Shown piece after piece: positions 6,765-14,995 of a DNA stretch of 30,147 bases. The notes below the pieces were generated by a model. It was not told the origin of the DNA. It ran no database searches and saw only the letters and a program-made list of their open reading frames with translations. Both the position numbers and the translations under genes were made by a program. Source of the DNA: a virus; IMG/VR virus record IMGVR_UViG_3300042090_002940, positions 1-30,147 of that record; one strand, given 5' to 3'. Position 1 is the stretch's first letter. Every line of letters begins with the position of its first letter.

Positions 6765-7405
6765 TGGATGGCGCCGCGCTGCAGCAGGCGCTCTACCGCG
6801 GCTATGCGCGTGCAGCCGAGCGGACCGGGCTGCCTTACGCACTGTTCCGTGCCGGCGGGCCGCTCAATCCGATGACGGGCACGCCGCTCGCCATGTTGCC
6901 CGCCGCCTTCAGCCCGCAAGACTACGGCTTCGAGCATCCCCAGGCCTATGGCAAAGCGCTGTGGCAGGCGCTGTTCGACGGCTCGCAGGCGCTGGTCGGC
7001 GATATTCTGGTCGGGCCGAAAACGTATTTCGTCGTTGGATTGCAGTCTCTGCTGCCGATCCTCGTGGTCGAGGCGCCGCACACGGTCGATGTCCGGCGGC
7101 CGTTCCGCGAAAGCGGGGTCGGATACCAGGCGAGCTATGGCGGCTCGACACCGGTGCAGGAAACCATCGTCATGGGCCAATGGCCGGCGTCGATTCTGCA
7201 GGGTTCGCGGGCCGAGAACACCGGCGCCGGGCTGCCGGACGATCTGAAGGCGCCCTATTGGGACATTCTGCTGCCGGAATATCCGGGGGTCGAACTTGTC
7301 ACGTCCGATGTCGTCCAGGATGGGCTCGGGCGCCGCTTCGCCATCGGATCGGCGGAAATCACCCCCTTGGGCTGGCGCCTGACGGCGCTGCAGGAGCAGG
7401 CATAG
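6764..7405 (+). CDS. Conserved phage neck or head-closure protein (putative)
   Basis: This 213-residue protein starts at an ATG that overlaps the previous stop (ATGA). Its central part, GKALWQALFDGSQALVGDIL followed by VGPKTYFVVGLQSLLPILVV, resembles a conserved phage protein found in Burkholderia-type myoviruses where a two-step GD.L.G..TYFV..QQPLLP motif recurs. No membrane segment or catalytic motif is clear. Position between connector and tail-terminator candidates suggests a role in the neck, where the head is sealed and joined to the tail. Function is inferred from order, not shown. Confidence 0.65.
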   Translation: MDGAALQQALYRGYARAAERTGLPYALFRAGGPLNPMTGTPLAMLPAAFSPQDYGFEHPQAYGKALWQALFDGSQALVGDILVGPKTYFVVGLQSLLPILVVEAPHTVDVRRPFRESGVGYQASYGGSTPVQETIVMGQWPASILQGSRAENTGAGLPDDLKAPYWDILLPEYPGVELVTSDVVQDGLGRRFAIGSAEITPLGWRLTALQEQA

Positions 7406-7408
7406 GCC

Positions 7409-8269
7409 ATGGCGACTCTTTCCGATCTGCGGGCCGCGATCGCTGCCGTCATCGGCGGTCTGCTCTACCCGTCCGGTATTCCTGCGGGCACCAACCCGCC
7501 GTCGCCGGTCGCCGGCGCGCCGGTGCGGGTGTTCCAGGGCCGGCCCGAGCGCGAGGGCCTCGACGCCGATATGACGGCGGGCATCGTCGATGTGTCGGTC
7601 TACGTCCTGCCCGGCGCCGTCAATACCAGCCGCTACCCGGTCGTCGACGTCCCGATCGCTATGTCGCCGCCGAGCCTGGTCTGGACGGTGTCCGGGACTT
7701 CGGCGACATTGGGCGGTACCGTGGCGACGCCGCAGAATGTCGGGCTGCTGGTCGACAATCAGGTGTTTCTGTATGCGGTCCAACCCGCCGATACTCTCGC
7801 ATCGATCGCCGCGGCCCTCGCTTCGCTGATCAATGCCGTCCAGCCCGCGAGTGCTGCCGGCGCGGCCGTCTCCGTGCCGGGCAGTCGCTCGATCATCGGC
7901 CGGGCCGGCGGCGTCGCGACGACCCTGCGCGAGGTCGGGCGCGAGAAGGTCACGGTGCAGGTCCAAATCTGGGCGCCGTCCGACGCTCTGCGCAGCGCGG
8001 TCGGCGCCATTATAGAACCAAGCTTGCGCGACTTGCGGCGCCTGGCCCTGGCGGACCGGTCCATCGCGATGATCTGGTTCGGGACGGTTTCCGATACCGA
8101 CGACCTGGAGAAATCGACAATTTATCAGAGAACGATCTGGCTGGACGCCGAATATGCTTCGACGGTCACTTCGTCCGCGGCGCAGATCGTCAGTTTTACT
8201 GAGACGGTGAGAGCAGGGCCGGACATTTGCGGCGTACTGCCGGAGGCCGCTCTTTCATTCGCCCGCTGA
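7409..8269 (+). CDS. Tail completion / tail terminator-like protein (putative)
   Basis: This 286-residue protein begins SDLRAAIAAVIGGLLYPSG, a helix seen at the start of tail-terminator and minor tail proteins, and goes on with strands such as DMTAGIVDVSVYVLPGAVNT. A middle stretch (residues 90-150) looks like a LysM-like or beta insertion (DNQVFLYAVQPADTLASIAA). The final third (KVTVQVQIWAPSDALRSAVG) fits the alpha/beta core of gpU/gpZ-type proteins. It lies three bases after the neck gene and before sheath and tube, the expected place for the protein that caps the tail. About 20 residues at the C-terminus look less ordered. Confidence 0.6.
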   Translation: MATLSDLRAAIAAVIGGLLYPSGIPAGTNPPSPVAGAPVRVFQGRPEREGLDADMTAGIVDVSVYVLPGAVNTSRYPVVDVPIAMSPPSLVWTVSGTSATLGGTVATPQNVGLLVDNQVFLYAVQPADTLASIAAALASLINAVQPASAAGAAVSVPGSRSIIGRAGGVATTLREVGREKVTVQVQIWAPSDALRSAVGAIIEPSLRDLRRLALADRSIAMIWFGTVSDTDDLEKSTIYQRTIWLDAEYASTVTSSAAQIVSFTETVRAGPDICGVLPEAALSFAR

Positions 8270-8500
8270 TTTCCGGGGCGGCCTTCATTCGCTCGCCGCC
8301 GCAAGCGCTGAAGAATTTCCGGCTTTGAAGGGCGCCTCGGTCGCCTCTGGCGCCGTTCACCGTCAAGTAGAAGCTAAATTATATTGTCAGATACGATGTA
8401 AAATCGGATAGGCGTGGAGCTATTGCTTCAATGTAATCTACTTTCTCTTTCCGGCTTGACCGGCGTCTTGGTACTCGCTCTGATCTCAAGGAGTAAAATC
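8270..8500. promoter_or_regulatory. AT-rich leader before the tail module
   Basis: No gene is seen. Bases 8371-8410 hold only 11 G or C in 40, in sharp contrast to the flanks, and include AAATTATATTGTC and TGTAAAAT, so a tail-module promoter is plausible although no well-spaced hexamer pair stands out. GGCGCC occurs twice near 8330-8355 and could pair as a hairpin. The first bases repeat a motif from the end of the preceding gene (TTCATTCGC at 8255-8262 and again near 8284). Confidence 0.35.
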
Positions 8501-8698
8501 ATGTATCGTTACATCGTGCGCGAACCTTTCGGGGGGTTCGCCAAAGGTGAAATGCTGTCTCAGTCGCAGTTCGAGGCCTATGCGGCCAAAGGCGGCCATG
8601 TCGACCATCACACAATCAGGATTCGGGTGGCCGATGAGCCGGCCTCGGCCAAGGATGGCCCCGCGCAGAGTGAAACCGCGCCGGCGACCGCGGTCTGA
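8501..8698 (+). CDS. Small conserved-looking protein before the sheath gene
   Basis: This 65-residue protein starts MYRYIVREPFGGFAKGEMLS, and ATG 8501 is set by a perfect AAGGAG at 8488-8493. The compact N-terminal 45 residues, with two strands and a short helix (QSQFEAYAAKGGHVDHHTIR), are followed by a disordered Ala/Ser/Thr-rich tail. Small proteins of this kind (YR..V..P......G.......F......) often precede sheath genes in myovirus clusters; their role is unknown. It ends 31 bases before the sheath start and should be co-transcribed with it. Confidence 0.7.
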   Translation: MYRYIVREPFGGFAKGEMLSQSQFEAYAAKGGHVDHHTIRIRVADEPASAKDGPAQSETAPATAV

Positions 8699-8729
8699 TC
8701 AGCCCCGATATTGAGTCCAGGAGTCCTTC

Positions 8730-10499
8730 ATGCCCGCAGTCATTACTCAGGCCGGCGCCCTCAATACGACCGCGCTGATCGTTCCCGACGCCTATGTCCA
8801 GATCGTTCCGCCCGCGATCAATTACTTCAACGGTCTGCCTACGAATATCGTCGGCATCGTCGGAACCGCGAACTGGGGTCCGGTCAATACGCCGGTGACG
8901 ATCGGATCGATGCAGGCCTATGCCCAGCAATTCGGCGCCGTACAGGCGCGCAAATACGATATGGGGACGCAGGTGGCCACGGCGGTCCAGCAGGGCGCCG
9001 GCAATTTCCGCTGCGTGCGGGTCACGGACGGAACCGACACTGCCGCCGGCATATCGCTCGGTCTCGCGGGAACCGTCGTTCCTACCGCCGGCGGCACCGG
9101 CAATGCGGTCAACGACGTTCTCACCCTGTCGAACGGCGTTACCGTCAAGGTCGCCACGGTCTCGTCCGGTGCGGTGACGTCGGCGACCGTACAGAATCTG
9201 GGTACGGCCGGCGTGCCGGCGACCGGGTTGACCGTCGTCTCGACGACCGGCGCCGGCACAGGGGCTGTTTTCAGCCTGAACGTGACCAGCCAGGTCACGT
9301 TGACCTCGCTCTATACCGGTACGCTCGGGAACGCGACCCAGATCACGCTGAGCGCCGGCTCGTCTTCTACCGCGGCCAATCCGACCTTCAAACTGACGGT
9401 CGCGATGCCCGGCGTGCAGGAAGTGTTCGACAACATCGCCGGCGCCGGCACGGTGCTCTGGGCCAATCTGGCGAATGCCGTCAACAACGGCGTTTCTGCA
9501 ATCCGTGGTCCCTCGCGCCTGATTCTGGCTACCGCGGGCGGCGCTGCGACCGCGCCCGTCCTTGGAACCGCGGCACTTTCCGGCGGCGCCGACGGCGCCA
9601 CGACGATCACTGCGGCGACGCTGGTCGGTCAGGATGTCATCCCGCGCAAGGGCATGTACGTGCTGCGCACCTTGGGCTGCTCGGTCGCGTGGCTGGCGGA
9701 CGCCGATGACAGCACGCAATGGGCCAACCAAGTCGCGTTCGCGGCCTCGGAGTTCGTCTACGTCATCGGCACCGGGCCGGCCGGCGACACCATCGCCGAC
9801 GCGCTCAGCGTAAAGCAGGCCGCCGGCATCGACAACCCGTGGTTCAAGCTCATGTTCGGCGATTGGATCTACTGGCAGGACAGCGCCAACAATGTCCTGC
9901 GCCTGGTCAGTCCGCAGGGTTTCGTCGGTGGCCTGCTCGGCAATCTGGCGCCGCAGAACTCCACCTTGAACAAGCCGCTCTTCGGTGTCGTGGGCACGCA
10001 GAAGACCGGCAGCGGGACGGCGAGCAACGGCGCCTATGCCTATGCGGAACTCCAGCAGATGATCGGCGGCGGCCTCGACGTGATCGCCAATCCCTGTCCC
10101 GGCGGCAACTACTTCGGTGCGCAGTCGGGGCACAATTCCTCGTCGGACGCGACACGCAATACCGACTCGTATACGCGGATGACCGACTACATCTCGACCT
10201 CGCTGGGTGCCGCTACCGGCGTCTTCGTCGGTCAGTTGCAGACGGCGCAGCAGCAGCTCAATGCCAAGGCCGCGCTCAACGCCTTCTTCCAGTCGCTGCA
10301 GGATGCCGGCCAGATCGGCACCGCGAGCGGCGCCCCGGCCTACAAGGTCACGCTCGACAGTACCAACAATCCGCCGGCCCGCGTCGCGCTGGGCTACGAG
10401 CAGGCCGACATCCAGGTCACCTACCTCAATGTGGTCGAGAAATTCCTGGTCAACTTCCAAGGCGGCGGTTCCGTCCAGATCGCCTCCAACCAGACCTGA
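8730..10499 (+). CDS. Contractile tail sheath protein
   Basis: This 589-residue protein is the sheath subunit that contracts to drive the tube through the host envelope. Typical features are the N-terminal PPAINYFNGLPTNIVGIVGT with NWGPVNTPVTIGSMQAY, the RCVRVTDGTDTAAG strand, and the C-terminal part with the final beta strands (ADIQVTYLNVVEKFLVNFQG) used for donor-strand linkage between subunits. Residues of about 110-215 are a Gly/Thr/Val-rich insertion (GNAVNDVLTLSNGVTVKVAT) of the kind that decorates the outer surface of long sheaths. CAGGAG at 8718-8723 supports the start. The next gene is the tube protein, as in P2. Confidence 0.93.
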   Translation: MPAVITQAGALNTTALIVPDAYVQIVPPAINYFNGLPTNIVGIVGTANWGPVNTPVTIGSMQAYAQQFGAVQARKYDMGTQVATAVQQGAGNFRCVRVTDGTDTAAGISLGLAGTVVPTAGGTGNAVNDVLTLSNGVTVKVATVSSGAVTSATVQNLGTAGVPATGLTVVSTTGAGTGAVFSLNVTSQVTLTSLYTGTLGNATQITLSAGSSSTAANPTFKLTVAMPGVQEVFDNIAGAGTVLWANLANAVNNGVSAIRGPSRLILATAGGAATAPVLGTAALSGGADGATTITAATLVGQDVIPRKGMYVLRTLGCSVAWLADADDSTQWANQVAFAASEFVYVIGTGPAGDTIADALSVKQAAGIDNPWFKLMFGDWIYWQDSANNVLRLVSPQGFVGGLLGNLAPQNSTLNKPLFGVVGTQKTGSGTASNGAYAYAELQQMIGGGLDVIANPCPGGNYFGAQSGHNSSSDATRNTDSYTRMTDYISTSLGAATGVFVGQLQTAQQQLNAKAALNAFFQSLQDAGQIGTASGAPAYKVTLDSTNNPPARVALGYEQADIQVTYLNVVEKFLVNFQGGGSVQIASNQT

Positions 10500-10532
10500 G
10501 TACCGTCGCCCCATCGCAATCAGGAGTGAGCC

Positions 10533-10976
10533 ATGCCGGTCAATGTCGGTCAACCGAACAGTTATAACCTCGGGCGCGACTGCACCTTTACCATCGTCGG
10601 ACCTTCGGGAATCGTAAGCTTCCCGATCACCGAGGGCTCGGCAAAGCAGGAAACCAAACAGGTCCAGAGCCGCCCCTTGAATGGGCCGCCAATCTTCGCC
10701 GAGATCCCCGATGGCTGGAGCGGCAGCTTCAGCTTCGACCGCACCGGCCGGCAACTGGACGATCTCTTCGCCCAGCTTGAAGCGGCGTATTGGAACACCG
10801 GAGCGCTCGCTTCTTTTTCGGTGCTCCAGACGATCGAAAACCCGGACGGCACCGTTGCTCAGTATCAGTTCAAGGCGCTTGCCTGCAAATTCGAGAGCGC
10901 CGGCGACTTCAAAGGTGACGGCAAGGTCGAGCAGAAGGTGACGTTCCGGGGACCGCGGCGCGAAATCGTCCAGTAA
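10533..10976 (+). CDS. Tail tube protein
   Basis: This 147-residue protein directly follows the sheath gene with a CAGGAG binding site. It shows the layout of tube proteins of contractile tails: an N-terminal arm (NVGQPNSYNLGRDCTF), a beta-barrel core with KQETKQVQSRPLNGPPIF and DGWSGSFSFDRTGRQLDD, a central helix (LDDLFAQLEAAYWNTG) and closing strands (QYQFKALACKFESAGDFKGD and KVEQKVTFRG). Stacked hexamers form the inner tube through which DNA passes. Confidence 0.88.
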   Translation: MPVNVGQPNSYNLGRDCTFTIVGPSGIVSFPITEGSAKQETKQVQSRPLNGPPIFAEIPDGWSGSFSFDRTGRQLDDLFAQLEAAYWNTGALASFSVLQTIENPDGTVAQYQFKALACKFESAGDFKGDGKVEQKVTFRGPRREIVQ

Positions 10977-11018
10977 CGGCCGGATACGGCCCCGACCATT
11001 TGTCCTGTCCGGCTTGTC

Positions 11019-11048
11019 GCGGGAGGCCAGTGATAGCCGGCCCTCCGC
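11019..11048. terminator. Hairpin after the tube gene, weak terminator candidate
   Basis: GCGGGAGGCC (11019-11028) and GGCCCTCCGC (11039-11048) form a 10-bp stem with one mismatch and one G-T pair around a 10-base loop. A T-run (CACTTTTTACC) follows only about 20 bases later, so it is not a classical intrinsic terminator. It separates the sheath-tube pair from the AT-rich gene that follows; bases 11060-11110 are AT-rich and may hold that gene's promoter. Confidence 0.3.
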
Positions 11049-11134
11049 GGCAGCCAGGCAACGTTCACTTTTTACCCCTTACGATCGTACCAATAATCCT
11101 GTAATACGCGCCGATCAACCGAGAGGAGCAGAAC

Positions 11135-11740
11135 ATGTGCGGGACCATCTGTCGGGTGCTGCCGGATCGATGGGGTAGATCGGGCGGCGTTTCGGTTTCA
11201 TTCCCCGGAGCCTGTCATGCGATCGTTGCGGCAGTCGCTGCCGCCGGCTTAGCAGCCGGTACGGCCGATGCGGCGGCGCCGTTTGCCGATGCCGGAGGGG
11301 TGCCCGGGCTGCCCGGCTGGCCGCAGGATTTTGCGCTTCGCCTGGCGTTGTACTTGACTATTTCGCTCACTCTGGCGGCGCTGATCTCTCGGGCAATCCT
11401 CTACGGTATACGGCTTTATACGAAGGTTTCGGATCGATATGTCATGCTTGGTCTCGCGCCGATCGTGTTCGGGTTGGCGCTCTTCGGCGTTACGGAGCTT
11501 GCAAACCGCCTTCTGGCTTGGTTGCAATCCGGCCATACCGCGCAAGTTTTGTTGCCGACACTGATTTTTTTGCTCACATGGCCACTTATTGTCGGATTTT
11601 GTTTATTATACGATTTTATGATCGCATGTAGTTTTTTTGCAAGGGCTCCAATTAGTAAATACATTTATATTGTTCTTGGATCAATAGTAATTTTTATCGA
11701 AGTCTTATATTTATTATATGTGACAAATATCGTCGAGTAA
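11135..11740 (+). CDS. AT-rich polytopic membrane protein of unknown function
   Basis: This 201-residue protein has a hydrophobic Ala-rich stretch near residues 25-47 (a possible signal segment) and then about four membrane segments: near residues 68-92, 98-125, 130-160 and 165-195. A strong GAGAGGAG precedes ATG 11135. The 3' half is strikingly AT-rich (16 G or C in 60 at 11641-11700) inside a high-GC cluster, so the gene is probably a recent insertion. It lies between tube and the tape-measure slot, where membrane proteins are not expected. It is not a recognised holin. It ends 56 bases before a gene with a possible peptidoglycan-active domain, which makes an immunity-like or regulatory partner one possible reading. 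Confidence 0.75.
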   Translation: MCGTICRVLPDRWGRSGGVSVSFPGACHAIVAAVAAAGLAAGTADAAAPFADAGGVPGLPGWPQDFALRLALYLTISLTLAALISRAILYGIRLYTKVSDRYVMLGLAPIVFGLALFGVTELANRLLAWLQSGHTAQVLLPTLIFLLTWPLIVGFCLLYDFMIACSFFARAPISKYIYIVLGSIVIFIEVLYLLYVTNIVE

Positions 11741-11796
11741 ACGCGGGTCAATATTGAGAAAACCTAGCGTTTAATCACATAAACGGGAGGCGGAGT

Positions 11797-13971
11797 ATGC
11801 TTGGGAGTTCCACCCTTGCCGTCATGCCTGTCAACCGTAGCATTCAAGCATGGCTCAGTACGCACGCGACTGAAATCGCGGGCATTGCCGATATCCTCGG
11901 CGTGCCCGCGACCTCGATTGCTGCGCCGCTCGTGCAGGAAGCCGGCGGCATCATATTCGACGGCTTCGCGCCATCCGCCCCATTCTTGACCGGGCCGACC
12001 CGGCTCGACGATCCGCTCAGGCTTGACAGTCTCCACGCCTATAAGGAACAGATCTTCGACGAATGGCTGGACGAATGGGTTCAACAGTATAGCCACCAAG
12101 ACATTGCCCAAGACTTTTCCAATAAGTCTTCGGAAATTGCCGGCCGGCCGGGCAGTGTGACGCCGTCGGGTGTCGCCCGGTGGCTCGAGAAAATCACCAG
12201 CCCGACGGCCAACGATCTCGGCTGGGGCAATGTCAATCTCGGCACCGCAATCTCGGAGCTGCAGAACTACTTGCATGACCCGCACTATGCCGGCGATCCG
12301 CTCCATCTGAAGCAATATGAAAGCGACTATCGGGCCTTTGCCCGCGACCTTGTCGACCCTCACGCGGCGGCAAGCTTCGCGATCTCAGGTTTGATCGCGC
12401 GCGAGGGGCAGGACTACTACACCAAGACCTATGGTGAGCAGTACACGACGCTGCCGGACCAAGCCAAGGCGGCGCTGTCGACAACCTACTTCAAGCAAGG
12501 CGACACCAAGATCCGCGAGCATTTCGTGGACCCGATCGCACCGACGGTTCCGGATCCCGCGCGCGGTGATGGCGGGCCCGATATCATGGATAAGGCCAAC
12601 TGGCAGATCCTCCTAAAAAGCCTCGGTATTGCCTCGGAACACGGTCCGCGGCCGCACGCCGATGTCGCTCCGACGGCCTCGGCTGCGCTCGCGGCGAATG
12701 CGTCGGCTCCGATCGCCGACAATTTCCCGCCTGTCCTGGTCGCGCCGCTCACCGCTGTGCCGCCCGCGCCCAAGCGCGTCGAGTTCGACGCCGCAGCCGG
12801 ACCTCAGGAAAGGCGAGAGGGTGATGCTCGCGTCCCGGATGTCGGGGCGACATCTTTCAGTCCGGCGGTTTCCCCGCAGCCGCTTGGTTCCTTGTCGGAT
12901 CTCTATCCACTCGGCGCGGCGCCTGACGATTCCTCGGCATTGAGCATTGCGGGCGCGGGACAAGGGGCTGTGCCCCGCGGTGACGACGACGCAGTCGGAC
13001 CTGGCCTGACAGGCGGCCTGTCCTCGCCGACGCTGCAGATTGCGTTCCCGCAGCGGCCGGTCGGCGACCCGGTCGGGCGCCCCGGCACGACAGGCGCGGA
13101 TCAAAGGGCACCCGAGGCGAAGGCCGAAATCGGTCTGGCGATTCCGCCGCTCGCATCGCGAAAGTCACCGGTACGATCGCCGATGGAGTCCTCGACATCG
13201 GTCCCGCTGCCGCAACTGTCTCTAGGCCCCCCATGGGCTGCGAGACCCGATGGGCCGGCCGGCGCGATATCCGGGTTGCGAAATTCGACGGATTTGAATC
13301 CCGTGACGAAGCCATCCGACGCGGTCGCTCCGCTTCGGCTGCCCGAGCCCGGTAGGCTTGCGGGCGAGGGTGGGCGTCCGCCATGGCCGGCACCGATCGG
13401 CGCGACACTTCTTCCACCCGAAAATTCCAAATATGTACCTGATTCGAGCCTATCGACGGCATCGAGCGCTGTGTCGGCGCCGCCGGGCCTGCCTGGATCG
13501 GGATGGCTAAGCCGTGTCGATCCCTGGTCGCCTGGCTCGATCGATTGGCCGAGGGAGGGTGCGGCCGCGGCCGACCCGGTAGCGACGGCGGTATCGAGGT
13601 CCAGCATGATCACGACCGCGACCGATCCCGGCGGGTTCTCGTCCCACGCCGCACCTGCGCTCTCGATGCCGCCGGCGGAGCGGCGCTTTGGAAATGGCAG
13701 CACCATCCCCCATTCGCCATCTCGCCCCGGTCGGGCGGCCCCGCCGCCGCCCGGGCAGGCGGCCGCGCCGTCATCCGGCGGCGGCGGCGTGCAGGGTGCG
13801 GCTCAGGGCGGTTCCGATCAGACCGAAGTGGAGCTCGATCACCACATGCTCGGCAGTGTCGTCCTGGCAGCACTGGATCGATCGACCGGCGGTCCGAATA
13901 CGGGGCCAGCCTCAGTCAATTCCTCGCAGATCTACACGCCGGCCGGCGTCACCATCAGCGGATACCAATGA
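11797..13971 (+). CDS. 724-residue protein in the tape-measure slot: lysozyme-like N-terminus, disordered C-terminus
   Basis: Residues 1-285 look globular and helical (IAGIADILGVPATSIAAPLV with E48, GNVNLGTAISELQNYLHD near 145-161, GLIAREGQDYYTKTYG near 198-213, ALSTTYFKQG near 227). This set of motifs recalls predicted muralytic domains carried by toxins and tail proteins, but no family is certain. Residues of about 290-660 are Pro/Ala/Gly/Ser-rich and should be disordered, and the end (TEVELDHHMLGSVVLAALDR and IYTPAGVTISGYQ) looks ordered again. Position after the tube and before the hub is that of the tape measure, yet the long helical, coiled-coil character of tape measures is missing. 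GGGAGGCGGAG before ATG 11797 supports the start. It overlaps no neighbour; the next gene begins directly after its stop. Confidence 0.7.
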   Translation: MLGSSTLAVMPVNRSIQAWLSTHATEIAGIADILGVPATSIAAPLVQEAGGIIFDGFAPSAPFLTGPTRLDDPLRLDSLHAYKEQIFDEWLDEWVQQYSHQDIAQDFSNKSSEIAGRPGSVTPSGVARWLEKITSPTANDLGWGNVNLGTAISELQNYLHDPHYAGDPLHLKQYESDYRAFARDLVDPHAAASFAISGLIAREGQDYYTKTYGEQYTTLPDQAKAALSTTYFKQGDTKIREHFVDPIAPTVPDPARGDGGPDIMDKANWQILLKSLGIASEHGPRPHADVAPTASAALAANASAPIADNFPPVLVAPLTAVPPAPKRVEFDAAAGPQERREGDARVPDVGATSFSPAVSPQPLGSLSDLYPLGAAPDDSSALSIAGAGQGAVPRGDDDAVGPGLTGGLSSPTLQIAFPQRPVGDPVGRPGTTGADQRAPEAKAEIGLAIPPLASRKSPVRSPMESSTSVPLPQLSLGPPWAARPDGPAGAISGLRNSTDLNPVTKPSDAVAPLRLPEPGRLAGEGGRPPWPAPIGATLLPPENSKYVPDSSLSTASSAVSAPPGLPGSGWLSRVDPWSPGSIDWPREGAAAADPVATAVSRSSMITTATDPGGFSSHAAPALSMPPAERRFGNGSTIPHSPSRPGRAAPPPPGQAAAPSSGGGGVQGAAQGGSDQTEVELDHHMLGSVVLAALDRSTGGPNTGPASVNSSQIYTPAGVTISGYQ

Positions 13972-14991
13972 ATGAGCATCCTCCCGCAAGCCATCGGCAC
14001 GGCGCTCGCGGTCGGCAATTCGCTGATCGCGGCCGCCAATCCGGTCCAGGCCCCTGGGCAAGGCGCCGGACAGTTTCCCGTCATCCTCGGCACGGTCCTG
14101 CTGCAGGGCTTCGAGGTGCCCGACTCGGCGCCATGGGGTGGCGAGCAGGCGCTGACCGTGCACAAGCTGATCGGCGGTGCGCGCGTCATCGACGCGATGG
14201 GCGTCGACGACCGGGCGATAACCATCAAAGGAACGTTTCTCTCGCCGGACGCCGACAGCCGGGCGCTGCGGGTTGACGTCATGCGCAAGGCCGGCCTGCC
14301 GGTCGTGTTCGGATACGCGAACCATATCTATCAGGTGGTCATCAAATCGTTCGCGCCGGACTTCGAACGGCCAGATCGCGTGAAATACCAGTTGACCCTG
14401 GAGATCCTGCAAGATCTGACGCAGCCGCTGGCCGTTCCTGCACTCTCGCTCGACGGCCAGTTCGGTGCCGCGCTCGGGACGATCGGCGTTGCGCTGAATA
14501 ACCTGGCAGGCGGCGGCGCCCCAGCCGTTTTTGCGACGGCTCCGGCCGCGTTGTCCGCCGTGACTGGCGCGGTCGCCGCTGCGAACAGCCTGGGGCCATC
14601 CGCCGCTCTCGGCATCCCGAGCGCCGTGGCTGGATTGCAGACCGTCATCGCGACCATGATCGCTGCCGTCGCCGGCGGCATCGGCGGTCCGGTTCTGTCC
14701 GCGATCAACACGCCGCTCGCGGTCGCCGGCAGCCTGACCGCCGCGACATCGGCGACTCTCGCCGGCATGTCGGCGGCGATCGGCCAGGGGCAGGCGATCC
14801 TGGCGCCGGCCATGACATATGCCGACCTCCATATCGCCGGTCTTCCAGCCTTCGGCGGCGTCGTTTCGGGCACGACCAACGCCGCCGCTCTCGCCACGAC
14901 CACCACGATAACCGGCGCCCTGCCGCAAATGCACCTGATCAGCGCCAATCTCGGCACGATGCAGCAAAATATCAACGCGGTTCCGGATTGA
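13972..14991 (+). CDS. Baseplate hub-associated tail protein (P2 gpU/XkdM-N type)
   Basis: This 339-residue protein has an N-terminal domain of about 150 residues, FPVILGTVLLQGFEVPDSAP, then GGARVIDAMGVDDRAITIKG and PVVFGYANHIYQVVIKSF with RVKYQLTLEILQD. It resembles the gpU-like or DNA-circularisation-like domain seen just upstream of LysM and gpD genes in contractile tails. The remaining half is Ala/Gly/Thr-rich and helical with low complexity (SAVTGAVAAANSLG, PLAVAGSLTAATSATLAGM). Its start is directly next to the preceding stop codon. It is expected to join tube and hub. The Ala-rich C-terminal half could also reach into the tube. Confidence 0.7.
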   Translation: MSILPQAIGTALAVGNSLIAAANPVQAPGQGAGQFPVILGTVLLQGFEVPDSAPWGGEQALTVHKLIGGARVIDAMGVDDRAITIKGTFLSPDADSRALRVDVMRKAGLPVVFGYANHIYQVVIKSFAPDFERPDRVKYQLTLEILQDLTQPLAVPALSLDGQFGAALGTIGVALNNLAGGGAPAVFATAPAALSAVTGAVAAANSLGPSAALGIPSAVAGLQTVIATMIAAVAGGIGGPVLSAINTPLAVAGSLTAATSATLAGMSAAIGQGQAILAPAMTYADLHIAGLPAFGGVVSGTTNAAALATTTTITGALPQMHLISANLGTMQQNINAVPD

Positions 14992-14995
14992 TCCC

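Noticed and set aside
6563-7966. Minus-strand open frame of 467 codons
   Set aside because: It spans several plus-strand genes with supported starts and overlaps; its product is low-complexity and basic as in antisense shadows.
8616-10754. Minus-strand open frame of 712 codons opposite the sheath gene
   Set aside because: The sheath is recognisable on the plus strand; the antisense product has only repetitive Arg/Gly/Asp composition.
13503-14276. Second plus-strand open frame inside the end of the 724-residue gene and the next gene
   Set aside because: It runs across two better-supported genes out of frame and is Arg/Gly-rich without motifs.
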